From positions 1 through 17,498 of the forward strand of contig NJEL02000022.1 of NCBI GenBank assembly GCA_002254825.2: a DNA stretch of 17,498 nt, read 5' to 3'. Source of the stretch: Methanosarcinales archaeon ex4572_44. Its GTDB lineage: Archaea > Halobacteriota > Methanosarcinia > Methanosarcinales > EX4572-44. Made by a program: the position numbers and the translations under genes. Positions 1 through 6,740 of the stretch are shown piece by piece. The first letter of the stretch is position 1. Every line of letters starts with the position of its first letter. The notes under the pieces are model-generated. The model was not told where the DNA came from, ran no database searches, and saw only the letters and a program-made list of their open reading frames with translations.

Positions 1-1686
1 CCAGAGAATCGGGTTGAATATTTCGTCTCGTACTACGACTTCTACCAGCCAGAATCATACATTCCACAGAAAGACCAGTACATCGAGAAAGATGCCCAGA
101 TAAACCCCAAAATCGAGCAGATGAGGCTTGCCGCAACCGCATCATTATCATCAAGAAAGGACGTAATCATCGTTGCATCAGTCTCGTGCATATACGGCAT
201 CGGAAACCCTGAAAGTTTCAGGAAAATGGGATTTGAGATAACGATCGGTCAAAAAATACCAAGAACCGAATTCTTGAAGAGACTTGTGGCGATACAGTTC
301 GAGAGAAATGATATTGAACTCATGCCAGGGCGTTTCAGGGTCAGGGGCGATACGATCGATTTTATCCCAGGATATTTTAACAATATCATACGTGTGGAGA
401 TGTTTGGAGACGAAATCGATACAATCGCCGAGATTAACAAAAATACGGGCGATGTCATAGAAAAGATCAAATATTTCTTCATTTACCCGGCAAGACACTT
501 CGTAATCCCTGAAAACCAGATAAAAGAAGCAATCGCATCGATAAAATCCGAGCTTGAGAGAAATCTGCCGAACTTGGGAATGATTGAAGCCCACCGACTG
601 AGAGAGAGAACCCTGTACGACATCGAGATGATCGAAGAAACAGGTTTCTGCAAGGGAATTGAGAATTACTCGCTCCATTTCGACGGGAGAAAGAAAGGAG
701 ACCTGCCCTATTCCCTCCTTGATTATTTTGGGGATGACTTTCTGATCATAATCGATGAAAGCCACCAGACAATCCCACAACTACACGGAATGTACAACGG
801 AGACCATTCCAGAAAGAAGAACCTGGTCGAGTACGGCTTCAGGCTCCAAACAGCACTCGACAACCGCCCCCTGAAATTCGAGGAGTTTGAGAAATATATG
901 AACCGAAACAAGGTGATCTTCACATCAGCAACGCCGGGAGAGTACGAACGACACGAGTCAGAGCAAGTGGTTGAACAAATCATAAGACCCACAGGACTCG
1001 TTGATCCAGAGGTCTTTGTACGGCCAATAAAAGGTCAGATCGATGACCTGAAGAGAGAAATTGGTGTTACGATAGAACGTGGCGACCGAGTCCTTGTCAC
1101 AACGATCACAAAGAGACTCGCCGAAGAATTGACAGAATACCTTGCAGAACAGGGGATAAAAACAAGATACCTCCACTCCGAAATCGATACACTCGAACGA
1201 ACCGAAATAATAAGAGAACTCCGACGTGGAAAGTTTGATGTTCTTGTCGGGATAAATCTCCTGAGGGAAGGGCTCGACATACCAGAAGTCGGGTTCATCG
1301 GAATGCTTGATGCCGACAAAGAAGGATTTCTGCGAGACACCAAAAGCCTGATACAGACGATAGGAAGGGCTGCACGGAACGTAAACTCAAAAGTAGTGCT
1401 GTACGCAGATAAAGAGACTGATTCCATAAAAAAAACCGTAAAAGAAACAGAACGACGGAGAAAACTCCAGATAGCCTACAACGAGAAACACGGGATTGTT
1501 CCAAAAACGATCATAAAAGCGATCAAAAAGAGAGAAATCGAAGTAAAGGATACAAAGCACATACCCAAAAGAGACATCCCCAACCTGATTATAGAAATTG
1601 AAGCAGAAATGAGAAAATCCGCTGACAAACTCGACTTTGAACGAGCGATTGTTATTCAACGCCATAGTCTCATATCCAGCCACTAA
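1..1686 (+). CDS. uvrB: UvrABC excinuclease subunit UvrB, 5'-truncated by the window edge
   Basis: UvrB is the damage-verifying helicase-like subunit of bacterial-type nucleotide excision repair and works with UvrA and UvrC in the cytoplasm. The frame is open from base 1, so 561 residues are visible; the first roughly 80-90 residues, with the Walker A motif, lie outside. The fragment begins in the damage-probing beta-hairpin (aromatic run YYDFYQPESY, residues 11-20). It continues through SVSCIYG, helicase motif II DESH (residues 252-255, near base 754), the LVEYGFRL and SATPG blocks, GINLLREGLDIPE, and motif VI with QTIGRAARN (near base 1350). A UVR-type helix starts near base 1590 (IEIEAEMRKSADKLDFERA), but the last 12 residues (VIQRHSLISSH) depart from the usual basic ending and then stop. 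UvrB in archaea is generally regarded as acquired from bacteria. Identification is secure; only the C-terminal tip is odd. Confidence 0.97.
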   Translation, partial: PENRVEYFVSYYDFYQPESYIPQKDQYIEKDAQINPKIEQMRLAATASLSSRKDVIIVASVSCIYGIGNPESFRKMGFEITIGQKIPRTEFLKRLVAIQFERNDIELMPGRFRVRGDTIDFIPGYFNNIIRVEMFGDEIDTIAEINKNTGDVIEKIKYFFIYPARHFVIPENQIKEAIASIKSELERNLPNLGMIEAHRLRERTLYDIEMIEETGFCKGIENYSLHFDGRKKGDLPYSLLDYFGDDFLIIIDESHQTIPQLHGMYNGDHSRKKNLVEYGFRLQTALDNRPLKFEEFEKYMNRNKVIFTSATPGEYERHESEQVVEQIIRPTGLVDPEVFVRPIKGQIDDLKREIGVTIERGDRVLVTTITKRLAEELTEYLAEQGIKTRYLHSEIDTLERTEIIRELRRGKFDVLVGINLLREGLDIPEVGFIGMLDADKEGFLRDTKSLIQTIGRAARNVNSKVVLYADKETDSIKKTVKETERRRKLQIAYNEKHGIVPKTIIKAIKKREIEVKDTKHIPKRDIPNLIIEIEAEMRKSADKLDFERAIVIQRHSLISSH

Positions 1687-1727
1687 TCGCTTATAAAAGT
1701 TACCTTTTCCATGGTTTCTGGATAATT

Positions 1728-1737
1728 GATATATATT
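1728..1737 (+). promoter_or_regulatory. Candidate TATA box for the PAC2 gene
   Basis: The short gap after uvrB holds two archaeal TATA-like elements: TTATAAAAG at 1691-1699 and TGATATATATT around 1728-1737. The second would start transcription near 1760, leaving a short leader with a weak GTGAG ribosome site before the ATG at 1785. Which one is used cannot be told from sequence. Confidence 0.4.
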
Positions 1738-1784
1738 ATGATCGTTGTTGAGGTAGTGAAAAGGATAATGGTCTGTGAGTAGAT

Positions 1785-2522
1785 ATGAAAGGTAATGATG
1801 GGAATGGTTTTGAGATTATTACTGAGCCGATTGAGTCGAAGAATCCTGTTCTGTTTAATGGGTTTCCGGGAATTGGGTTGGTTGGAAATATAGCTTGTCA
1901 GCATGTGATAGATGAGCTTGAGATGGTGCAGAGGGGAAGTATCGATTCAAGGTATTTTCCGCCTATAGCTGTTCTTTTTGATGGTATAGTCAGCATGCCT
2001 GTGCGTATTTATGAATCAATTGAACATAATCTCGTGATTGTCATCTCGGACATCCCGATACATCCTACGATCTCATATGGGATCAGTAAAGAGCTTGTGG
2101 GTTGGGCTGAGATGGTGAATGTGCGGGAGATTGTGCCTATAGCAGGGATAGCTACTATGAGTGGAAAGCACAGGGTGTTTGGTTCGGCTACCACGTGTGA
2201 GCTTCTTGATCGGGTGAAAGATTTGGTGGAGATATTCCAGGTCGGTACCATTTCGGGGATAGCTGGCAGTATAATGACTGCGTGCCACTTACAGAATATA
2301 CCTGCTATTGGTCTGCTCGGAGAGACGCGCGGCCAGAATCCTGAGCCGAGAGCAGCTATATCGGTTATCGAGGCGCTGAACAAGATATATGGGCTGGATA
2401 TAGATACAGAGAACTTGTTGGATCAGGCAAACGAGATAGAGACTGAGCTTCAAAAATTAGCAGATCAGGTGAAGGATGCTGAGGCGGCACCGTCACGGAA
2501 AGAGTTTCCGATGTACGGGTGA
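1785..2522 (+). CDS. PAC2-family proteasome assembly chaperone / PbaB-like protein
   Basis: A 245-residue protein of the archaeal PAC2 family (COG2047-like), related to proteasome assembly chaperones. The N-terminal signature is clear: FNGFPGIGLVGNIACQH near residues 23-39, followed by the FDGIVSMPVRIY and ISDIPIHPTISYGI blocks and GIAGSIMTACHLQNIPAIGLLGETRG near residues 164-189. The last 30 residues form a charged, probably helical tail ending in MYG, which fits the hydrophobic-Tyr-X motif that docks proteasome activators into pockets of the 20S alpha ring. Archaeal PbaB, a member of this family, has such a tail and is known to act as a proteasome activator. Docking by this protein is therefore an inference from the tail. 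The ATG at 1785 follows a weak GTGAG and puts the family motif at the expected distance. A T-rich tract follows the stop codon. Confidence 0.9.
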   Translation: MKGNDGNGFEIITEPIESKNPVLFNGFPGIGLVGNIACQHVIDELEMVQRGSIDSRYFPPIAVLFDGIVSMPVRIYESIEHNLVIVISDIPIHPTISYGISKELVGWAEMVNVREIVPIAGIATMSGKHRVFGSATTCELLDRVKDLVEIFQVGTISGIAGSIMTACHLQNIPAIGLLGETRGQNPEPRAAISVIEALNKIYGLDIDTENLLDQANEIETELQKLADQVKDAEAAPSRKEFPMYG

Positions 2523-2544
2523 TGGTTGATTAGAGCATCGTTCA

Positions 2545-2562
2545 TTTCTTTTTATTTTTCTT
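2545..2562 (+). terminator. T-rich archaeal-type terminator after the PAC2 gene
   Basis: The 40-base gap between the PAC2 stop and the Thg1 start ends in an almost pure pyrimidine tract, with runs of four to five T broken by single A or C. Such tracts terminate archaeal RNA polymerase without a hairpin. The tract abuts the next ATG, so thg1 has no ribosome-binding site and is either leaderless or read through. Confidence 0.45.
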
Positions 2563-3342
2563 ATGAAGGATCGTGAGATTTTTTCAGGTCTCAGGGTTGC
2601 ACCACCTATATTTGTTCGGGTTGACGGGAGAGGCTTTGGGAAGGCGATCTCAAACCTCGGTTTCAAGAAGCCCTACGATGAAGACTTTGCCGCTGCAATG
2701 GTTGACTCCACAATAGTCTTCTTCAAGCAGAGCGGTTTTGACCCTATCTTCGCTTACCTTTTTTCGGATGAAGTAAGCTTTTATTTCACACATTTACCAT
2801 TTAATGGACGGGTTGAGAAAATAGATTCGATTATCCCATCTTTTTTTGCATCTACCCTAACGATACGACTTGAATTGTCAGCTCCAGTCTCTTTCGATTC
2901 TCGGATCATACCTGTTGCCCCCACTCAGGTGGCTGATTATCTCAAGTGTCGGCAGGATGAAGCATGGAATAATCATGTTATCTCTTATGGATACTACACG
3001 CTTCTAAAACATGGTTTTAGTCCAAGAGATACAGTGGATAAGCTGAATCATATGAAACATTGTGATATTCACGAATTAACATTTCAAAATGGTGTGAATC
3101 TCGGAGAAACTCCTCTCTGGCAACGTAGGGGCCTCATGGTTTATCGTTCACCTTTGGTGGAAGAACTCCAAGTCACAGACCTTGAGCATCCTGAAATTGC
3201 TGTGGATGACGAATCCCCCACAAAAAACATGCATCATAGGGCACACAGGGCATTGGTGGATGACTGGGGGCTGCCACTCTTCAAGACCGAAGAGGGAAGG
3301 GATCTGATAGAACACCTTATCGAACCAGATTACAGTCTTTAA
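2563..3342 (+). CDS. thg1: tRNA(His) 5'-guanylyltransferase (Thg1-like)
   Basis: Thg1 proteins add nucleotides in the 3'-5' direction, placing or restoring G-1 on tRNA(His); archaeal Thg1-like proteins also repair 5'-truncated tRNAs. This 259-residue protein begins with the typical IFSGLRVAPPIFVRVDGRGF. Asp21 of VDGRGF and Asp69/Glu70 of FSDEVSFYF supply the expected two-metal site of the polymerase-like palm. The block SFDSRIIPVAP (residues 110-120) and RQDEAWNNH (130-138) match the middle of the family. The eukaryotic HINNLYN loop is not present as such, which fits an archaeal member. The C-terminal third (from about residue 195) is acidic and less conserved. The ATG directly follows a T-rich tract without a Shine-Dalgarno sequence, suggesting leaderless translation. 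The gene is convergent with the next one, 39 bases away. Confidence 0.93.
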   Translation: MKDREIFSGLRVAPPIFVRVDGRGFGKAISNLGFKKPYDEDFAAAMVDSTIVFFKQSGFDPIFAYLFSDEVSFYFTHLPFNGRVEKIDSIIPSFFASTLTIRLELSAPVSFDSRIIPVAPTQVADYLKCRQDEAWNNHVISYGYYTLLKHGFSPRDTVDKLNHMKHCDIHELTFQNGVNLGETPLWQRRGLMVYRSPLVEELQVTDLEHPEIAVDDESPTKNMHHRAHRALVDDWGLPLFKTEEGRDLIEHLIEPDYSL

Positions 3343-3381
3343 CTCTATTGTTGTAACCCACAAACATCCCTATATATCACC

Positions 3382-3990
3382 TCATAAAGTGCCATAATAG
3401 TGTGTTCCATGAATGTCATCTATTATCTTCTGAATATTATCTCTACGCTTCCAAATTTCATCTTCATACCTATACTTAATAAAAATGTCCTCATGTTCAG
3501 CGTTATTAACTTTTTCAATTCCTGCTTTTGTTAGCCTTTTAGTATTATGTGGTGGAAGTTTTGGAGGATAACCGTACCGAACAATATCCTCTCTTTGGAT
3601 AACCACATCTAGTTCATAAACATGGTAAAGTGCAAGACGGTGCGTTCTAACTGGCTTCTTTTCATAATATTTCAAAGGACCATTATCGATATCCCATAAT
3701 TCAAATTCGCCCGCTTCAGCCAATTTTTCCCACAATTTTTTGTTATTGCCATCAATAGGATAATATTCAACCGATGCAACATATCTATGCTCAAAAAATT
3801 CAAATTTTGGCAATTTTTTCTTATATTGAACACCCTTATAAGACAACTTAAAAGGATAGTCTCTCGGAGTGCCCCACAAAAAAACTTCGCCAGGCATACC
3901 TCCTTTAGTATCTTTACATAATAGAATCTGATCCCCTTTTGACAAGGCATGAATATTTATATATTTGTCAGTTTCACCCTTGACTATCAA
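3382..3990 (-). CDS. Hypothetical protein, 202 aa, in an AT-rich island
   Basis: I do not recognise this protein. It is 202 residues, soluble, rich in Tyr, Lys and Glu, and has no signal peptide or membrane segment. Residues 17-75 (GDQILLCKDTKGGMPGEVFLWGT, described here by its ends GDQILLC and EVFLWGT, then RYVASVEY) look like alternating beta strands and loosely recall PUA/EVE-type small beta-barrels, but this is only a visual impression. Residues 118-145 (HVYELDVVIQREDIVRYGY) are well-formed, and the C-terminus is a charged helix ending in HYYGTL. The start is TTG at 3990, chosen because a good GAGGT ribosome site lies six bases upstream and no ATG competes. The gene is visibly richer in A and T than its neighbours and sits alone between convergent and divergent housekeeping genes, which suggests acquisition. 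Confidence 0.7.
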   Translation of the reverse strand: MIVKGETDKYINIHALSKGDQILLCKDTKGGMPGEVFLWGTPRDYPFKLSYKGVQYKKKLPKFEFFEHRYVASVEYYPIDGNNKKLWEKLAEAGEFELWDIDNGPLKYYEKKPVRTHRLALYHVYELDVVIQREDIVRYGYPPKLPPHNTKRLTKAGIEKVNNAEHEDIFIKYRYEDEIWKRRDNIQKIIDDIHGTHYYGTL

Positions 3991-3996
3991 GATATT

Positions 3997-4001
3997 ACCT
4001 C
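3997..4001 (-). promoter_or_regulatory. Shine-Dalgarno GAGGT that fixes a TTG start
   Basis: On the minus strand GTGAGGT precedes TTG (3988-3990) with a six-base spacer. This is the main reason to accept TTG as the initiator of the 202-aa protein. An AT-rich TATA-like stretch (TATATTAAAA on the minus strand, 4018-4027) lies just upstream. Confidence 0.5.
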
Positions 4002-4065
4002 ACTATAGATACTTTAATTTTAATATACATTTTTGAGTTAAATGTTTTTCTATTTCATGACTAAT

Positions 4066-4235
4066 TTATCTGTTATCGAGCGTATGTTTGACTTGGCACG
4101 ACTTACAATCATCATCTCCGCACTTTTCTAATTACTATCTTTTTCTTGGTATTCGGCAGTGTTTCGACAAAAATCTAATAGTCGTCTCCTCTGTTCCAAG
4201 CTACATCACAATTTCCTCTCTATTTTTTCGTTCAT
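4066..4235 (-). pseudogene. Possible remnant of a small Cys-rich ORF
   Basis: The roughly 290-base gap between the hypothetical gene and the methylthiotransferase has no intact ORF. Reading the minus strand from ATG at 4235 gives MNEKIERKL, a stop (TGA), then in the same frame a coding-looking stretch containing LEQRRRLLDFCRNTAEYQEKD. After a frame change it continues as LEKCGDDDCKSCQVKHTLDNR and a stop at 4066. The two halves together look like a small zinc-binding protein (C-x5-C-x2-C) interrupted by one stop and one frameshift. This could equally be chance in AT-rich DNA. No family is recognised, and nothing else was seen in this gap. Confidence 0.25.
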
Positions 4236-4284
4236 GTAGTGTACTATATTTTAAGAATTAATTAAGTATATCCTAAACTATAAA

Positions 4285-5538
4285 TTAAACGGTGCGCGAA
4301 ACTCTCTCGCCTATCAGATACGTGCTCTTTGCATCTCTTATCTTCACTTTGTGGCGTGATCCAAGTGCTAGTTTCTCTTTTATCACGATGTATCGATAGT
4401 TATCATCTCGTGCAATGCTCGTATGATCTCTTCCAGTGGTGGTCACTGCGACTTCACACACCCCACCGATGTAGCGGTGGAGGATCTCTCTTGCTATCCT
4501 CCGATGTTCCTCTGTGAGCCGTCGTGAGCGTTCTTTCTTCACCCACTCTGGAAGATCTCGGAGACTGCTTGCTTCTGTATGGGGACGCTTTGAGTAGCGG
4601 GTTATGTTGACCTTGAAGGGCTGCAACTCTCGGAACAATTCAAGCGTTCTCAGAAAGTCTGTATCTGTCTCGGTTGGATAGCCAACGATGAAATCGGTTG
4701 ATACCACGCCAAGTGGAAAGTTATCAGTGAATTTATCGCTTATCATGCGATATTCCTCTGCACTGTGCCCTCTTTTCATATCGATTAAGACCTGATCAGA
4801 TCCGCTCTGGATTGGAAGGTGGAGGAACTTGTACACCTTATCACAGCGATATGCTTCGATCAACTCGTCAAGAATCTTCCTCGCAGTGGCAGGGTTCATC
4901 ATCCCAACCCTGATGCGAAAATCGCCTGCAATCCCAGAGAGCTCAGATAAAAGCCCAGGCAGGCTTGATCCAATGTCCCACCCATAACACGCTGTATCCT
5001 GGGATGTTAATTGGATCTCCCACACGCCTCTCTTGACGAGTTCGCAAACCTCTTCAAATATCTCCGCTGTAGGTCTACTCACAAGCTCTCCTCTTGCCTT
5101 CTTCACTATGCAGTATGAGCAGTTCCCAACGCAACCCGTGGCAATCTCCACAGGTGCAACGACAGCACCCACAGGAACGACTGGATCAGTGCTACATCTC
5201 TCACGCCCCCGACCTGCATGATCGGGGAGCAAATGTCCAATCCTATCAAAGCTCCTGGGAGTAACAGTCCCGCAGAGATCGAGGTCTGCGAGTTCTTCGG
5301 GCTGCGCTGCTGGAATACACCCTGCAACGATAACATCCATTCCAATACCAATCAAACGGTGTATCTCCCCTAGAACCTTCTGTTCGGTGCGCCCTGTGAC
5401 CGTGCACGTGTTAACGATCACGGCATCGGCTTCTGCCTCACTACAGATCGTGTGCCCAAGCCCTCCGACCACGCCCAGAATTCGTCGGGAGTCTGCATGA
5501 TTGGCAGTGCAACCAAAAGTCTTGAGATGAACCTTCAA
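4285..5538 (-). CDS. tRNA t6A37 methylthiotransferase (MtaB/CDKAL1-type radical SAM enzyme)
   Basis: This enzyme class converts t6A37 to ms2t6A37 in ANN-decoding tRNAs, using S-adenosylmethionine and two iron-sulfur clusters. The 417-residue protein has all three parts. An N-terminal methylthiotransferase domain carries three cluster cysteines (Cys10 in KTFGCTANH, Cys45 in NTCTV, Cys74 in AGCIP). The radical-SAM core follows with CVGNCSYC (Cys136, Cys140, Cys143), QSGSDQVL and DFIVGYPTET. A C-terminal TRAM-like beta domain covers about residues 355-417. Archaeal members of this size are of the e-MtaB type rather than MiaB. The start is TTG at 5538, two bases after the dCMP deaminase stop, with GGGGTG just upstream inside the deaminase gene. 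That implies translational coupling as the last gene of the zinc ribbon-EF1B-deaminase cluster. No lesion is seen. Confidence 0.92.
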   Translation of the reverse strand: MKVHLKTFGCTANHADSRRILGVVGGLGHTICSEAEADAVIVNTCTVTGRTEQKVLGEIHRLIGIGMDVIVAGCIPAAQPEELADLDLCGTVTPRSFDRIGHLLPDHAGRGRERCSTDPVVPVGAVVAPVEIATGCVGNCSYCIVKKARGELVSRPTAEIFEEVCELVKRGVWEIQLTSQDTACYGWDIGSSLPGLLSELSGIAGDFRIRVGMMNPATARKILDELIEAYRCDKVYKFLHLPIQSGSDQVLIDMKRGHSAEEYRMISDKFTDNFPLGVVSTDFIVGYPTETDTDFLRTLELFRELQPFKVNITRYSKRPHTEASSLRDLPEWVKKERSRRLTEEHRRIAREILHRYIGGVCEVAVTTTGRDHTSIARDDNYRYIVIKEKLALGSRHKVKIRDAKSTYLIGERVSRTV

Positions 5539-5540
5539 CG

Positions 5541-5993
5541 CTACACCCCAGTGCTCCCAAGATCCACAACCTCCATATTCGCATCCTCGAAGAACTTGAG
5601 TGCATCGGTGTCAGGGTACGAGTTTTCGAAGACCACACGTCTGATATGTCCATTGATCAGCATCTTGGCACAGAGCACACAGGGCTGGTGCGTGCAGTAG
5701 AGGGTAGCGCCCTCGATGCTGACACCATGAAGCGCACTCTGTATGATAGCGTTCTGCTCGGCGTGCACCGCCCTGCAGAGTTCATGGCGGGTCCCAGATG
5801 CGATCTTCCGATCTTCACGCACACACCCAAGTGTAAGACAATGCTCCATATTGTGCGGAGCGCCGTTATAACCCGTTGAAAGGATTCGCTTATCCCTAAC
5901 GATGACAGCACCCACGTGGTTCCGAAGACAGGTGGACCTGCGTGCCACCACACGAGCAATCTCCATGAAATACTCGTCAACAGAAGGCCTCAT
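5541..5993 (-). CDS. Deoxycytidylate (dCMP) deaminase family protein
   Basis: A cytidine-deaminase-fold enzyme of the dCMP deaminase (ComEB-like) type, which turns dCMP into dUMP for thymidylate synthesis. From the ATG at 5993 it is 150 residues. The zinc and proton-shuttle motif is HAE (His77-Ala-Glu79, in AVHAEQNA), paired with PCVLC (Cys105 and Cys108). GYNGAP (41-46) is the substrate-loop signature of dCMP deaminases. The extra HC/GC cysteines at 52 and 57 are often seen in this subfamily, where an additional zinc is possible. Upstream in-frame GTG codons (to 6011) give six extra residues; ATG was preferred because family members start at about this distance before the DEYFM helix. It follows EF-1 beta by 58 bases and is coupled to the methylthiotransferase downstream. 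Allosteric nucleotide control is typical of the family but not visible here. Confidence 0.92.
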   Translation of the reverse strand: MRPSVDEYFMEIARVVARRSTCLRNHVGAVIVRDKRILSTGYNGAPHNMEHCLTLGCVREDRKIASGTRHELCRAVHAEQNAIIQSALHGVSIEGATLYCTHQPCVLCAKMLINGHIRRVVFENSYPDTDALKFFEDANMEVVDLGSTGV

Positions 5994-6051
5994 CACACAC
6001 ACTTCACACACTTAGTCCCACGGAAAAAAGTGGTTCATAACACTCATAGTG

Positions 6052-6321
6052 TCACAGTGCTCTGCCGACCTCAACCACCTGTAAGCTCTCAACACCCTCA
6101 ACGCTTGCAATTGCAGATTCCACTGGATCTGTGCCGCCTTCAAGATCTCCAAGCACAACTGTCACGATCAAAGCCTTGAGACCAAACGCAACAGGCTCTT
6201 CCGCGAAACCCGACAGCCGCACACCCTTAGGGATCACGTCAGCTATCCCAGCTTTCAACGCTTCGAAATCAGTCTCAGGAGAATCTGGCATAACTTTTAT
6301 CGTCGCAACAACTTCACCCAT
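6052..6321 (-). CDS. Archaeal elongation factor 1-beta (EF-1 beta)
   Basis: EF-1 beta is the guanine-nucleotide exchange factor that recharges EF-1 alpha with GTP during translation. The 89-residue protein matches the archaeal form in length and in sequence throughout: GEVVATIKVMPDSPE at the N-terminus, the central FAEEPVAFGLKALIV strand-helix unit, and the C-terminal EGGTDPVESAI block, together the ferredoxin-like exchange domain. The ATG at 6321 was chosen over an ORF start at 6351 because GAGGTGA lies six bases before it and the extra residues overlap the upstream gene. It follows the zinc-ribbon protein by ten bases. This pairing is widely conserved in euryarchaea (HVO_2753-type zinc finger next to EF-1 beta), so co-transcription is very likely. 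Confidence 0.95.
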   Translation of the reverse strand: MGEVVATIKVMPDSPETDFEALKAGIADVIPKGVRLSGFAEEPVAFGLKALIVTVVLGDLEGGTDPVESAIASVEGVESLQVVEVGRAL

Positions 6322-6331
6322 TCCTATCACC

Positions 6332-6502
6332 TCACGGCCCCTCAAAGCCACAGTTAGGGCACGAATACGGGATGCTCTGATGCCTACACATCATGCACCT
6401 GCCAAGCTCAGTCCCACAATTTGGACAGGGAAACCTCACAAAACCATGCTCAATGAGATCAACATTGCACGCAACACACTTGGTAATTCTACTTTTTGCC
6501 AT
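6332..6502 (-). CDS. Small double zinc-ribbon protein (HVO_2753-like)
   Basis: A 56-residue protein with eight cysteines in four pairs: CVAC (9-12), CPNC (26-29), CMMC (36-39) and CPNC (48-51). They can make two zinc fingers. It matches the conserved archaeal small zinc-finger family encoded beside EF-1 beta, members of which are often labelled zinc-ribbon RNA-binding proteins. In Haloferax the relative HVO_2753 has been studied as a two-zinc-finger protein. A direct role in RNA binding or translation here is inferred from context. The longest open frame reaches back to 6739, but residues before MAKSRITKC have no coding character, so ATG at 6502 is taken as the start. It is the first gene of the minus-strand translation cluster. 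Confidence 0.88.
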   Translation of the reverse strand: MAKSRITKCVACNVDLIEHGFVRFPCPNCGTELGRCMMCRHQSIPYSCPNCGFEGP

Positions 6503-6528
6503 CACAATCAACCACATAAAGACGCTCA

Positions 6529-6537
6529 CAATAAAAG
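6529..6537 (-). promoter_or_regulatory. Candidate TATA box for the zinc-ribbon/EF-1 beta cluster
   Basis: The minus strand reads CTTTTATTG about 27-35 bases before the ATG at 6502, preceded by an A-rich BRE-like stretch. This spacing would give a leaderless or very short-leader mRNA, which agrees with the lack of a good ribosome site. The 238-base divergent gap (6503-6740) holds nothing else I can support. Confidence 0.4.
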
Positions 6538-6708
6538 AAGTTTTTGCAACCAGCCGAGTTCGAACCCTCACCATTCCACCCCTCACTTCAGAGGCTGTTC
6601 CATTCTTTAGCATCCTCTCTTGCGATAAATCTGTTGAACTGCTGTTGAGATAAACCAGACAATCCCTAAAACCCCACCACACAAATGAAAAAGACGCGTT
6701 AGTTTTTT

Positions 6709-6717
6709 CTATAATAA
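6709..6717 (+). promoter_or_regulatory. Candidate TATA box for the LeuA/CimA-ilvBN-purC operon
   Basis: TCTATAATAAC preceded by a T-rich BRE-like run lies about 27 bases before the ATG at 6741, the spacing expected for a leaderless archaeal transcript. It supports 6741 as the ancestral start of the broken synthase gene. Confidence 0.45.
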
Positions 6718-6740
6718 CCTGTATCTCTTCACACTCCATA

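Noticed and set aside
178..780. 200-residue minus-strand ORF opposite uvrB
   Set aside because: Antisense shadow of uvrB with no family resemblance; the plus strand is clearly coding.
6545..6575. GTTCGAAC resembling a tRNA T-loop on either strand
   Set aside because: Flanking bases do not form a T-stem, and no D-arm, anticodon arm or acceptor pairing can be built around it.
6503..6739. N-terminal extension of the zinc-ribbon ORF
   Set aside because: The extra 79 residues are unlike the family and cover the divergent promoter region; the family starts at MAKSRITKC.
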